This document shows, in pieces, positions 25,860 to 34,464 of a stretch of 64,000 nt of DNA. The stretch is from an uncultured Marinobacter sp. (lineage in GTDB: Bacteria > Pseudomonadota > Gammaproteobacteria > Pseudomonadales > Oleiphilaceae): the NCBI RefSeq assembly GCF_946886895.1, contig NZ_CAMPJO010000006.1, positions 1-64,000 of the forward strand, in the 5' to 3' direction. The position numbers and the translations under genes are program-made. The first letter of the stretch is position 1, and each line of letters starts with the position of its first letter. Under the pieces are notes generated by a model, which saw only the letters and a list, made by a program, of their open reading frames with translations, searched no databases and was not told where the DNA came from.

Positions 25860-27473
25860 ATGAATAAATACAACAATCTCGACAAGACTGCCGCTAACCA
25901 TTCTGCGCTGACGCCGCTGAACCTGCTTCAGCGCTCAGCTCAGGTTTTTCCGGACAAGCGCGCGGTCATTGATGACGACCGGTCACTGTCCTACCGGGAG
26001 CTCTACCAGCGTTGTCGGCAGATGGGCGATGCGCTGAGTCGCCGCGGCATCAATCCTGGCGACACGGTGGCCATCTTGTGTCCGAACAGCCATGAAATGC
26101 TGGAATCCCATTACTCCGTGCCCATGGCCGGCGCCGTGCTCAACTCTGTCAATATTCGCCTGGATGCGGCAACGCTGTCCTTTATCCTGGCCCATGGTGA
26201 AGCCCGAGTGCTGTTTTACGATACCCAGTGGGAGAATGAGGTCCGGGCCGCCATAGCCGAACTGGAGGTACCGCCGTTGCTGGTCGCCATCGAACGCAAG
26301 GCGGGGGCGAGCGAAGGTCTGGCGGATCTGGACTACGAAAGTTTGTTGACGGAAGGGAATCCGGAGGCCTCCTGGCAGCGTCCCGCCGACGAATGGGACG
26401 CCATCACCCTGAATTACACCTCCGGCACCACGGGCAATCCCAAAGGCGTGGTCTACCACCATCGCGGCGCTTACCTCGCAGCCATGACCAACGCCATGGT
26501 GTTCGATATGACCGCCGAGACCGTCTACCTGTGGACCTTGCCGATGTTTCATTGCAACGGCTGGGCCTACACCTGGGCGATCACGGCTGTGGGTGGTACC
26601 CACGTTTGCCTTCGGGAGGTGGATACCATGGAAATCTACCGCCGGATTGAAGACCACGGCGTCACCCACATGTGCGGTGCGCCGGTGGTAATGAACCTGC
26701 TGCTGCAAGACCTGGGGCGCGAGAGCCTGACGCTTTCCCGACCGGCGCACTTTGCCCTGGGTGGCGCGGCGCCGCCGAGCAGCGTTATTCGCAAGGCCGA
26801 GGAGATTGGCTTCCAGATTACCCATCTGTATGGCCTGACCGAGACATTCGGACCTGCGACCCTCTGTGTTCCCCAGCCGGAATGGCAGCCGTTACCGTTG
26901 GAGGAACGGGCGGTGAATATGTCCCGGCAGGGTGTTCCCACCCATGGCCTGGACGAGGTCGCGGTGCTGGATATGGTCAGCGGCCAACCACTGCCTGCCG
27001 ATGGCAACACCATGGGAGAGATCTGCATCCGTGGCAATACCGTGATGAAGGGCTACCTGAAGAATGCGGAAGCCACGGAAAAGGCGTTCAGTGATGGCTG
27101 GTTTCACACCGGTGACCTGGCTGTCATGCACCCGGATCACTACGTTGAAATCCGGGACCGGGCCAAGGACGTGATCATCTCGGGTGGCGAAAACATCTCC
27201 AGCCTGGAAGTGGAAGAGGTTCTCTACCGGCATCCGAAAGTCTCCGAGGCAGCGGTGGTTGCCATGGCCGACGAGAAATGGGGCGAAGTGCCCTGTGCCT
27301 TTGTCAATCCGGTCGACGAGGGTGAGGAACCCACCCCCGAGGAAATTATTGCCTTCTGTCGGGAGCATATGCCGCACTTCAAGGCGCCGCGGAAGGTGGT
27401 GCTTGGTGAACTGCCCAAGACGGCCACTGGCAAGATCCGCAAGAACATTCTCCGGGACTCACTATCCCGATAA
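25860..27473 (+). CDS. lvaE: Acyl-CoA synthetase, LvaE-like
   Basis: This 537-residue AMP-forming acyl-CoA ligase has the phosphate loop YTSGTTGNPKG (about 187-197), the A5-type motif YGLTETFGP, GWFHTGDLAV and the C-terminal catalytic Lys in TATGKIRKN. The medium/short-chain family resembles AlkK and LvaE. It should activate levulinate, another 4-oxo or 4-hydroxy acid, or a medium-chain acid to its CoA ester. It follows DUF6285 by three bases and ends the operon. Confidence 0.8.
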   Translation: MNKYNNLDKTAANHSALTPLNLLQRSAQVFPDKRAVIDDDRSLSYRELYQRCRQMGDALSRRGINPGDTVAILCPNSHEMLESHYSVPMAGAVLNSVNIRLDAATLSFILAHGEARVLFYDTQWENEVRAAIAELEVPPLLVAIERKAGASEGLADLDYESLLTEGNPEASWQRPADEWDAITLNYTSGTTGNPKGVVYHHRGAYLAAMTNAMVFDMTAETVYLWTLPMFHCNGWAYTWAITAVGGTHVCLREVDTMEIYRRIEDHGVTHMCGAPVVMNLLLQDLGRESLTLSRPAHFALGGAAPPSSVIRKAEEIGFQITHLYGLTETFGPATLCVPQPEWQPLPLEERAVNMSRQGVPTHGLDEVAVLDMVSGQPLPADGNTMGEICIRGNTVMKGYLKNAEATEKAFSDGWFHTGDLAVMHPDHYVEIRDRAKDVIISGGENISSLEVEEVLYRHPKVSEAAVVAMADEKWGEVPCAFVNPVDEGEEPTPEEIIAFCREHMPHFKAPRKVVLGELPKTATGKIRKNILRDSLSR

Positions 27474-27491
27474 CCGGGTCCCGATGGCTGG

Positions 27492-27507
27492 GCTGACCAT
27501 GGTCAGC
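27492..27507. promoter_or_regulatory. 16-bp perfect palindrome before the livK gene
   Basis: GCTGACCATGGTCAGC is perfectly self-complementary over 16 bases. It lies 18 bases after the ligase stop and about 110 bases before the binding-protein start. It may be an operator for the importer genes, or a short hairpin at the end of the lva-like transcript. It has no following T-run. Confidence 0.4.
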
Positions 27508-27617
27508 AGGAGGTTGCGATAAGGCGAATAAGGCGTTCACAACAATGAAAACCGGGCCGGTTCCAATGGGCCTGCCAGTTCCAGTGACAACAAAGACAAG
27601 AGCACAGGAGCATTACC

Positions 27618-28841
27618 ATGACGATAACAAGCATCAAGAAACTCCTGGTTGCGATGACCGCAACTGCGGCGCTGGGTACCGCCAGTACCAGTTACGCCGA
27701 GGATCCGATACGGATCGGGGGCATCTACATTCTCTCGGGCAGCGCCGCCACCTACGGTGAGTTTGCCCAGAGGGGGATCAATCTGGCGGTGGAGGAAATC
27801 AACTCGTCCGGCGGCATCCTGGGTCGCCAGGTTGAAATGATCTATGAGGATGGTCAGGCCAAGGCCTCGGTCGCTATTCAGGCCGCCCGCAAACTGGTCT
27901 ACGCCGAAGGGGCCGACGCCCTGGTGGGCCTGGACAGCTCGGGCGTTGCCCAGGGTATGGTTCCAATCATGACAGAGCTACAGAAGCCGCTGATCATCAC
28001 CCACGCAGCCACGCCGGATGTTACCGGCGAGCTGTGTAATCCGTTTACTTACCGCATCAGTGTGAATGTGCCCCAGAACATGAAGGCCGCTGCCCTGGTC
28101 GCTGCCGAAACCGGTGCGACCAACTGGACCACCATTGGCCCGGACTATGCCTTCGGCCATCAGTCCTGGGAGTACTTCGGCAACTACCTCAAAGAGATCA
28201 ATCCGGATGTGAACCTGATGTCGGAGACTAACTTTCCGCGCTTCGGTGCAGAGGATTTCACTCCGTTCATCGATCGGGTCATGAACTCTGATGCCGAGGG
28301 TGTTCTGATCTCCGTCTGGGGTGGCGATCTGGTCAACTTCGTCCGTCAGGCCAATACCCGTGGCTTCTTCGAAGACGACCTTGAAGTGCTTTTTACGGTC
28401 GGTGCCGCGACCGAGGTGCTCTCAGCTCTGGGCGAGGAAATGCCCGAGGGCGTGCATCTGTCCACGCGCTACTGGTACGACGCCTACGACAATCCGGTGA
28501 ATGATCGCTTCGTCAAAGCCTATATTGAGGCCTATGGTACTCCCCCAAGCTATAACGCCGAGGGCGCCTATGCGGCGATCTATGCCTATAAAAAAGCCAT
28601 GGAAACCGCCGGTACCACTGATGGTTCTGCGGTCGCCAAGGCGCTCAGTGGCATGAGCCTGGACGCCCCGAACGGCACGGTGACCTTCCGTGAAGGTGAT
28701 CATCAGGCCTTGGTCAGTCCGAACTGGGGTGTGTCGGGTCCCATGCATCCGGAACACGGCATCCGTACGCTGACCAACCTGAAGATTTTTGAGGCTGGGA
28801 AAGTAACCCGGCCTATCAAAGAGACCGGTTGCAGGCTCTGA
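27618..28841 (+). CDS. livK: Liv-type ABC transporter periplasmic binding protein
   Basis: The 407-residue type I periplasmic binding protein (Peripla_BP_6) has a signal peptide (about 1-23, ending SYA) and the start IRIGGIYILSGSAATYGE, as in amino-acid and organic-acid binding members. The LivK family binds branched-chain amino acids, but many members bind aromatic acids, short fatty acids or amides. Next to a 4-hydroxyacyl-CoA operon, a short oxo or hydroxy acid is the best guess. AGGAG precedes the ATG. A 10-bp hairpin separates it from livH. Confidence 0.83.
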   Translation: MTITSIKKLLVAMTATAALGTASTSYAEDPIRIGGIYILSGSAATYGEFAQRGINLAVEEINSSGGILGRQVEMIYEDGQAKASVAIQAARKLVYAEGADALVGLDSSGVAQGMVPIMTELQKPLIITHAATPDVTGELCNPFTYRISVNVPQNMKAAALVAAETGATNWTTIGPDYAFGHQSWEYFGNYLKEINPDVNLMSETNFPRFGAEDFTPFIDRVMNSDAEGVLISVWGGDLVNFVRQANTRGFFEDDLEVLFTVGAATEVLSALGEEMPEGVHLSTRYWYDAYDNPVNDRFVKAYIEAYGTPPSYNAEGAYAAIYAYKKAMETAGTTDGSAVAKALSGMSLDAPNGTVTFREGDHQALVSPNWGVSGPMHPEHGIRTLTNLKIFEAGKVTRPIKETGCRL

Positions 28842-28866
28842 TCTGACGATTGTTCTTATCCTTGCT

Positions 28867-28889
28867 GTGGCGTCCCTTCGGGGCGCCAC
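28867..28889 (+). promoter_or_regulatory. Hairpin between livK and livH
   Basis: Bases 28867-28876 (GTGGCGTCCC) pair with 28880-28889 (GGGGCGCCAC) over ten positions, one of them G-U, with a TTC loop. No T-run follows. As in the tea operon, it lies between the binding-protein gene and the membrane genes, where it could keep binding-protein mRNA in excess. Confidence 0.65.
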
Positions 28890-28919
28890 GACTCCGGCCC
28901 TAACGTAATGAGGTAACCC

Positions 28920-29789
28920 ATGTCTGGCATCGGATCGGCGTTGCTGAATAGCCTCGATATCGGGCTGCTGCTGTTCATCATCGCAGTGGGCCTGAATATC
29001 GTGTTCGGTGTTCTGAATATCATCAACTTTGCCCACGGGGCACTCTACATGCTGGGGGCCTATCTGGCCTTCACCCTGATCAACCTCGTGGGGATGCCCT
29101 TCTGGGCGGCCCTGCTCCTGGCGCCTATGGGCGTCATCGTTCTGGCAGTGATTATCGACCGGGTGCTTTTGCGATTCATCTATTCCCGGGATGTGGCAGA
29201 CAGTTTGCTACTGACGTTCGCCATCCTGCTGATTATCAATGAGAGTGTGCGGATTATCTGGGGTAGTGGCATCCACGTGGTGCAACCGCCAAATCTGCTT
29301 TCCGGTTCGGTGCAACTACTGGGTAGTTCCGTTGCCACCTATAGCCTGTTTGTGATTGTTGTCGGCCTTCTGCTGTTAGCGGGTCTCTGGTACCTGTTCA
29401 ACCGCACCCGCATCGGCCGCATTATGCGAGCAGCTGCACTGGACCGTGAAATGGCCGAGGCGCTGTGTATCAACACCCGCCTGGTGGTGACTGGTGTCTT
29501 TGCCTTCGGTGCCTGGCTGGCCGCCATTGGTGGCGTGATGGCGGTGCCCATGCGAGCGCTGGATCCCGGCATGGGAGACAAGATCATTATCGAGTCCTTT
29601 ATTGTGGTGGTAATTGGGGGTCTGGGCAGCTTCCCGGGCGCCTTGATCGGCGCCATTATCCTGGGTCTGATTCACGGCTTCGGCGGTCGATACGTGCCCG
29701 AAGTGAACATGCTGCTGCCGTTCGTAGGCATGGCACTGGTTCTGTTGTTCAAACCACACGGTATTATGGGTAAAGGGGCGAACGCATGA
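28920..29789 (+). CDS. livH: Liv-type ABC permease LivH
   Basis: This 289-residue permease has about eight helices, opening with LLNSLDIGLLLFIIAVGLNIVFGVLNIINFAHG, the family hallmark. The EAA-like loop near GRIMRAAALDREMAEALCIN contacts the ATPases. It pairs with LivM, whose start overlaps this stop by four bases (ATGA at 29786-29789). Confidence 0.9.
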   Translation: MSGIGSALLNSLDIGLLLFIIAVGLNIVFGVLNIINFAHGALYMLGAYLAFTLINLVGMPFWAALLLAPMGVIVLAVIIDRVLLRFIYSRDVADSLLLTFAILLIINESVRIIWGSGIHVVQPPNLLSGSVQLLGSSVATYSLFVIVVGLLLLAGLWYLFNRTRIGRIMRAAALDREMAEALCINTRLVVTGVFAFGAWLAAIGGVMAVPMRALDPGMGDKIIIESFIVVVIGGLGSFPGALIGAIILGLIHGFGGRYVPEVNMLLPFVGMALVLLFKPHGIMGKGANA

Positions 29790-30733
29790 AGACCAAAGTT
29801 CTTATGGCCATTCTGGCTGCGGTGATCTGCGGGCTGATTGCGGTGCCTTGGATTGCTTCCTATTTTTATGTCTTTATTTTTACCGAAATCCTGATCCTGG
29901 GTCTGTTCGCCGCCAGTTTCAACCTGATTTTTGGCTATACCGGCATGCTGAGCTTCGGGCATGCGGCCTTTTTTGGTATCGGTGCTTACGCCACGGCCCT
30001 GGTGCTGATTCACCTGGAGTGGCCGTTCCTGGTCTGCCTGCTGGTTTCCATGGGCGCATCTGCGCTGCTGGCCCTGGCGATTGGCTTCCTGAGTGTAAGG
30101 CTCAACGAAGTGTACTTTTCAATGCTCACCCTGGCTTTTGGCATGATGGTTTTCGCCAGCGCCTATCAGTGGCGCTCGGTGACCAATGGCAGTGACGGCC
30201 TTGCCGGATTTACCCTGGGCTCCTTTGGGTTTGGTATCGATTTGACCCTCGGTAATCCGTTGGTCTACTACCATGTCGTGCTGGGTATCGTGACCGTTGC
30301 ATCGATTGTGCTTTATCTGATCTGTCGGAGTTCTTTCGGCATGATTCTCAAAGCCATCCGCCAGAATCCCGAGCGGGTATCCTTCGCCGGGTTGAACGTG
30401 CGAACCTACCGTCTGGTGGCTTTTGTCATTGCTGGCACCTTTGCGGGCCTGGCTGGTGGTCTGATTGCCCCATTCCTGCGGGTGGCGAGCCCGGAACTCC
30501 TGCACTGGTCCATGTCTGCCGAACCGATACTCATGGCCATTCTCGGTGGTACCGGATATTTCCTGGGTCCATTTATCGGCGCGGCGTCGTTCATATTGCT
30601 GGAAGCCTGGATCACTACGTATACCCAGGCCTGGATGCTGGTTCTTGGCATTATCCTGGCGGTGATGGTGATCTTTTTCCGCAAGGGTTTGCTGGGCACT
30701 CTCATTGACTGGTGGATGGAGGTGAAGAAATGA
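29786..30733 (+). CDS. livM: Liv-type ABC permease LivM
   Basis: The 315-residue second permease has about nine helices, with FNLIFGYTGMLSFGHAAFFGIGAYA and RIGxxLKAIRxNPERxxxxGxN-type loop (FGMILKAIRQNPERVSFAGLN) as in LivM. The sequence ends GTLIDWWMEVKK, and the stop overlaps the livG ATG. It forms the pore with LivH. Confidence 0.9.
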   Translation: MKTKVLMAILAAVICGLIAVPWIASYFYVFIFTEILILGLFAASFNLIFGYTGMLSFGHAAFFGIGAYATALVLIHLEWPFLVCLLVSMGASALLALAIGFLSVRLNEVYFSMLTLAFGMMVFASAYQWRSVTNGSDGLAGFTLGSFGFGIDLTLGNPLVYYHVVLGIVTVASIVLYLICRSSFGMILKAIRQNPERVSFAGLNVRTYRLVAFVIAGTFAGLAGGLIAPFLRVASPELLHWSMSAEPILMAILGGTGYFLGPFIGAASFILLEAWITTYTQAWMLVLGIILAVMVIFFRKGLLGTLIDWWMEVKK

Positions 30734-31512
30734 CGAGCCCGGTTCTTTCTATAACTAACCTGACCAAGCGGTTTGGTGGAGTTACTGCAGTTTCCGACAT
30801 CAATCTGGAAGTCATGCCCAAGGAAACGATCGCCATTATCGGCCCTAACGGTGCCGGCAAGACCACCTTCTACAATATGGTTTCAGGACGGATGCAGCCG
30901 ACAGAAGGCAATATTCTGCTGGAAGGCAAGAATATCACCGGCCTGCCGCCCCACAAGATCAGCCGAATGGGAGTATCGCGATCTTTCCAGATCAATAACA
31001 TCTTCCCGGAGATGACGGTACAGGAGAATGTGGAAGTGGTTCTGTCAGCCTACCATGGCCACAGCCGCAAGCTGTTCAATATTGCTTCCCGTAATACCGG
31101 CATCCAGCAGGAATCGGTCGAGTTTCTTGAGCGTCTCGGAATCGAAGAGCTGAAGGGGCAACGTGCCGAAGTCATCAGCTACGGCGACAAGCGATTGTTG
31201 GAAATCGCCATGGTGCTGGCGACATACCCCAAACTGGTCCTGCTTGACGAACCCACGGCAGGTATGACTCCGGATGAAACACGGCTCACCACCAAGCTGA
31301 TCAGGAAGCTTGCCGCAAGCGGAGATTATACCTTCATGATCACCGAGCATGACATGGACGTGGTATTCAACCTGGCCGACCGCATTCTGGTTATGCACCG
31401 GGGTGAAAAGCTGTTTGCCGGTACGCCCGAGGAAGTGAAAAACGATACAGAAGTTCGTCGCGCCTACCTGGGAGAGGAAGACGACGAGGCGGTCGAGGAG
31501 GCCAACATATGA
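30730..31512 (+). CDS. livG: Liv-type ABC ATPase LivG
   Basis: The 260-residue ATPase has Walker A GPNGAGKTT, a signature region with ISYGDKRLLEIA (an LSxGxxR variant usual in LivG) and Walker B LVLLDEPTAGM. GGAGGTG at 30718-30724 supports the ATG at 30730, which overlaps the livM stop. It works as a heterodimer with LivF to drive uptake through LivHM. Confidence 0.9.
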   Translation: MTSPVLSITNLTKRFGGVTAVSDINLEVMPKETIAIIGPNGAGKTTFYNMVSGRMQPTEGNILLEGKNITGLPPHKISRMGVSRSFQINNIFPEMTVQENVEVVLSAYHGHSRKLFNIASRNTGIQQESVEFLERLGIEELKGQRAEVISYGDKRLLEIAMVLATYPKLVLLDEPTAGMTPDETRLTTKLIRKLAASGDYTFMITEHDMDVVFNLADRILVMHRGEKLFAGTPEEVKNDTEVRRAYLGEEDDEAVEEANI

Positions 31513-32213
31513 TTCTTGAAGTTCGCAATATCCAGACCTTCTATGGTGAGAGCCAGGCGCTACAGGGCGTAACGCTGCAACTGGAAGCGGGTGAAACCGT
31601 TTGCATCCTCGGACGTAACGGTGCGGGAAAGAGCACAACCCTGAAAAGTATAATGGGGCTGACGCCTCCGCGATCCGGCGAGGTTATCTATGACGGCAAA
31701 CCGGTTCAGGGCTGGCCGGCGCACCGGATTGCCAGAGCAGGCATCGGTTATGTGCCGGAGGACCGCCGGATCTTCCCGGGTTTGACAGTGCGGGACAACC
31801 TGGATATCGCCGCCTATAAACGCAAGGACACGGCCGCCCGATGGACGGTGGATGGAATTCTTGATAAGTACGAGATGTTGGGCGAGCGGGCAGGTCAGGA
31901 CGGAGCCACCCTCTCCGGTGGCCAGCAACAGATGCTGGCTGTGGCGCGATCGCTGATGATCCAACCGCGGCTGCTGTTGCTGGACGAGCCCAATGAAGGT
32001 CTGGCACCGGTTATCGTGCAGCAGATTGGTGAATTGATTGATGACCTCAGCCAGACCACCACCATTCTGTTCACCGACCAGAGCGTGCGGTTTGCGCTCA
32101 AGCACGCCCAGCGAGCTTACATCCTGGAAAAGGGGCAGGTAGTGCACGAGGCAGCCAGTGATGAGTTGCGTAAAGACCAGGCAACCCAGGACCGGTTTCT
32201 CTCGGTCGCATAG
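31509..32213 (+). CDS. livF: Liv-type ABC ATPase LivF
   Basis: The 234-residue ATPase has Walker A GRNGAGKST, signature LSGGQQQMLAVAR and Walker B LLLLDEPNEGLAP, the last typical of LivF. Its start overlaps the livG stop by four bases. It closes the livKHMGF operon; the TetR gene follows 45 bases later. Confidence 0.9.
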   Translation: MILEVRNIQTFYGESQALQGVTLQLEAGETVCILGRNGAGKSTTLKSIMGLTPPRSGEVIYDGKPVQGWPAHRIARAGIGYVPEDRRIFPGLTVRDNLDIAAYKRKDTAARWTVDGILDKYEMLGERAGQDGATLSGGQQQMLAVARSLMIQPRLLLLDEPNEGLAPVIVQQIGELIDDLSQTTTILFTDQSVRFALKHAQRAYILEKGQVVHEAASDELRKDQATQDRFLSVA

Positions 32214-32258
32214 TCCGGCGTATAATCCCCGCCGCGGAGCCAGACAGGCGTGGCAGTT

Positions 32259-32951
32259 ATGATCGAAAATTATGAAGTGTTTCGTGGTGAACTCAGCATG
32301 TCCAAGGAGGACGTGATCCGTGAGGTTTACCGTCAGAACAAGGAACGAATCAGTATCAAAAAGGAGGCGACGGCGGTCAAGAATCTGACCCGGATTATTG
32401 AGTCGACCTTGCGGCTGGCCAACTCAAAAGGCTTTCATGCCATGACGCTGAGGGATCTGTGTGCAGATTCGGGGATGAGCATGGGGGGGCTGTACGCCTA
32501 CATTCGTAACAAAGATGACCTTATCCATCTGATCCAGAGCCACGGGTTCATTATTACGCGTCGGACATTGCTCCACTACACGGAAGAGGTTCAGGATGTG
32601 CGTGACCGGTTGTTTGCCGCGATCAAGGCGCACCTGTACCTGAGCGAGCTGATGCGCGCCTGGTTCTACTTTTCCTATATGGAGGCGAAGAGCCTGCCAG
32701 TAGAGGAAAAACGGGATGCTGTCGCCATCGAACTGGAGATCGAGGAGATTTTCCTGAGTGTGATTGAAGGAGCTATTGAGACAGGCGTTTACCAGCCAAG
32801 GAACGCTCGACTCGTTGCCTCAATGATCAAGGCACTGTTGCAGGATTGGTACCTGAAACGCAGGAAATACCGTGATCAGAATGTTGCGGTTGATGACTAC
32901 GCTGCGTTTGTCAGGGATGTGATTGAAAGCTATCTGCTCCGAGGGCATTGA
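32259..32951 (+). CDS. TetR/AcrR-family regulator
   Basis: This regulator of about 230 residues has a helix-turn-helix at roughly residues 45-85 (GFHAMTLRDLCADSGMSMGGLYAYIRNKDDLI) and an all-helical ligand domain. The first 40 residues are a charged N-terminal extension, longer than usual. Given its place between an acyl-CoA operon plus importer and further CoA-related genes, an acyl-CoA ligand is likely. The palindrome at 22414-22423 is a candidate target. Starts at 32250 (GTG) and 32298 (ATG) are also possible. Confidence 0.82.
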   Translation: MIENYEVFRGELSMSKEDVIREVYRQNKERISIKKEATAVKNLTRIIESTLRLANSKGFHAMTLRDLCADSGMSMGGLYAYIRNKDDLIHLIQSHGFIITRRTLLHYTEEVQDVRDRLFAAIKAHLYLSELMRAWFYFSYMEAKSLPVEEKRDAVAIELEIEEIFLSVIEGAIETGVYQPRNARLVASMIKALLQDWYLKRRKYRDQNVAVDDYAAFVRDVIESYLLRGH

Positions 32952-32971
32952 ACCCTCCTGTGAGGACTGTG

Positions 32972-34441
32972 ATGACTATCCATTTGACGAATCCGGAACT
33001 GGTGCGCGAAAGCGCCTACATTAACGGCGAATGGGTTCAGGCCCGTTCGGCTAAAAGGCTCCCGGTTACCAATCCGGCGAATGGAGAGCATCTGTCAGAC
33101 GTGCCGGATATGGATGCTGAAGATGCCCGGCGTGCCATTCGGGCGGCCGAGGCGGCATGGCCGGAGTGGCGTGCCCGCCCGGCCAAGGAGCGGGCGGGTA
33201 TCCTGCGCAGATGGTTCGACCTGGTGATGCAGCATCAGGAGGATCTGGCTCGTCTGATGACCGCGGAGCAGGGCAAGCCGTTGGCCGAAGCCCGCGGTGA
33301 GGTGGGTTACGGCGCCAGCTTTATCGAATGGTTTGCCGAGGAAGCCAAGCGGGCCTATGGTGACGTGATTCCGGCCCACGGCCGAGACAAACGGATTGTT
33401 GTGATCAAACAGCCCATCGGGGTGGTGGCGGCCATCACACCCTGGAACTTCCCGGTGGCCATGATCACGCGCAAGGTGGCACCGGCCCTGGCAGCCGGCT
33501 GTCCGGTGGTCGTCAAGCCAGCCGAGGATACGCCCCTGTGCGCCCTTGCCCTGGCGGTTTTGGCCGAAGAGGCTGGTGTTCCGCCAGGAATCCTCAATAT
33601 CATTACCTGCTCAAAAGACCGGGCGCCGGAGGTGGGCGAGGAACTGACGACCAACCCGGCGGTTCGCAAGGTGTCGTTCACCGGTTCCACGCCCGTGGGC
33701 AAATTGCTCATGCGACAGGCCAGCGGCACAGTCAAGAAAGTCAGCCTTGAACTTGGTGGCAATGCCCCGTTCATCGTGTTTGACGATGCCGATCTTGAGG
33801 CTGCAGTGGCGGGAGTGATGGCCTCCAAATATCGCAACACCGGGCAGACCTGTGTGTGCGCAAACCGCATCTATGTCCAGTCTGGCGTGTACGACGAATT
33901 TGTCGAGAAGCTGAAAGCAGCGGTTACCGGTTTGGTGGTGGGCGCCGGCCTTGAAGGCGAGACCCACCAGGGTCCGCTGATCAACCGGGGGGCCCTGGAC
34001 AAGGTCAAGCGGCACATCGCCGATGCCACCGGCAAGGGCGCCAACGTGGTCCTGGGCGGGCGGGTTCACGCCCTCGGCGGCACCTTCTTCGAGCCGACCA
34101 TCCTCACCGACGTCACCCAGGACATGCTGGTGGCCAGTGAGGAGACCTTTGGCCCGGTGGCGCCGTTGTTCCGATTTGACACCGAGGAGCAGGCAATCGC
34201 CATGGCCAACGATTCGGAGTTTGGTCTGGCGGCCTATTTTTACAGCAACGACATCCGACGCATCTGGCACGTAGCCGAGGCCCTGGAAACCGGCATGATC
34301 GGCATTAACGAGGGGATCATTTCCACCGAGGCGGCCCCTTTTGGCGGCGTTAAGGAAAGCGGCCTGGGTAGGGAAGGCTCCCGGTACGGCCTGGATGAGT
34401 TCATGGAGCTTAAATATCTGTGCCTGGGTGGCATGCGCTGA
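32972..34441 (+). CDS. NAD(P)-dependent succinate-semialdehyde-type dehydrogenase (GabD-like)
   Basis: This 489-residue aldehyde dehydrogenase has Asn159 (PWNFP), Glu260 (LELGG) and the catalytic Cys294 (NTGQTCVCANR), all in place. The layout matches GabD-type enzymes, which oxidise succinate semialdehyde to succinate; glutarate semialdehyde is an alternative. In this setting it may handle a C4-C5 semialdehyde from a 4-hydroxy acid. TGAGGA lies just before the ATG at 32972. An in-frame TTG at 32948 overlaps the TetR stop and is less likely. Confidence 0.85.
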   Translation: MTIHLTNPELVRESAYINGEWVQARSAKRLPVTNPANGEHLSDVPDMDAEDARRAIRAAEAAWPEWRARPAKERAGILRRWFDLVMQHQEDLARLMTAEQGKPLAEARGEVGYGASFIEWFAEEAKRAYGDVIPAHGRDKRIVVIKQPIGVVAAITPWNFPVAMITRKVAPALAAGCPVVVKPAEDTPLCALALAVLAEEAGVPPGILNIITCSKDRAPEVGEELTTNPAVRKVSFTGSTPVGKLLMRQASGTVKKVSLELGGNAPFIVFDDADLEAAVAGVMASKYRNTGQTCVCANRIYVQSGVYDEFVEKLKAAVTGLVVGAGLEGETHQGPLINRGALDKVKRHIADATGKGANVVLGGRVHALGGTFFEPTILTDVTQDMLVASEETFGPVAPLFRFDTEEQAIAMANDSEFGLAAYFYSNDIRRIWHVAEALETGMIGINEGIISTEAAPFGGVKESGLGREGSRYGLDEFMELKYLCLGGMR

Positions 34442-34464
34442 GATCCGCTTGCGAGGAGAATGGA

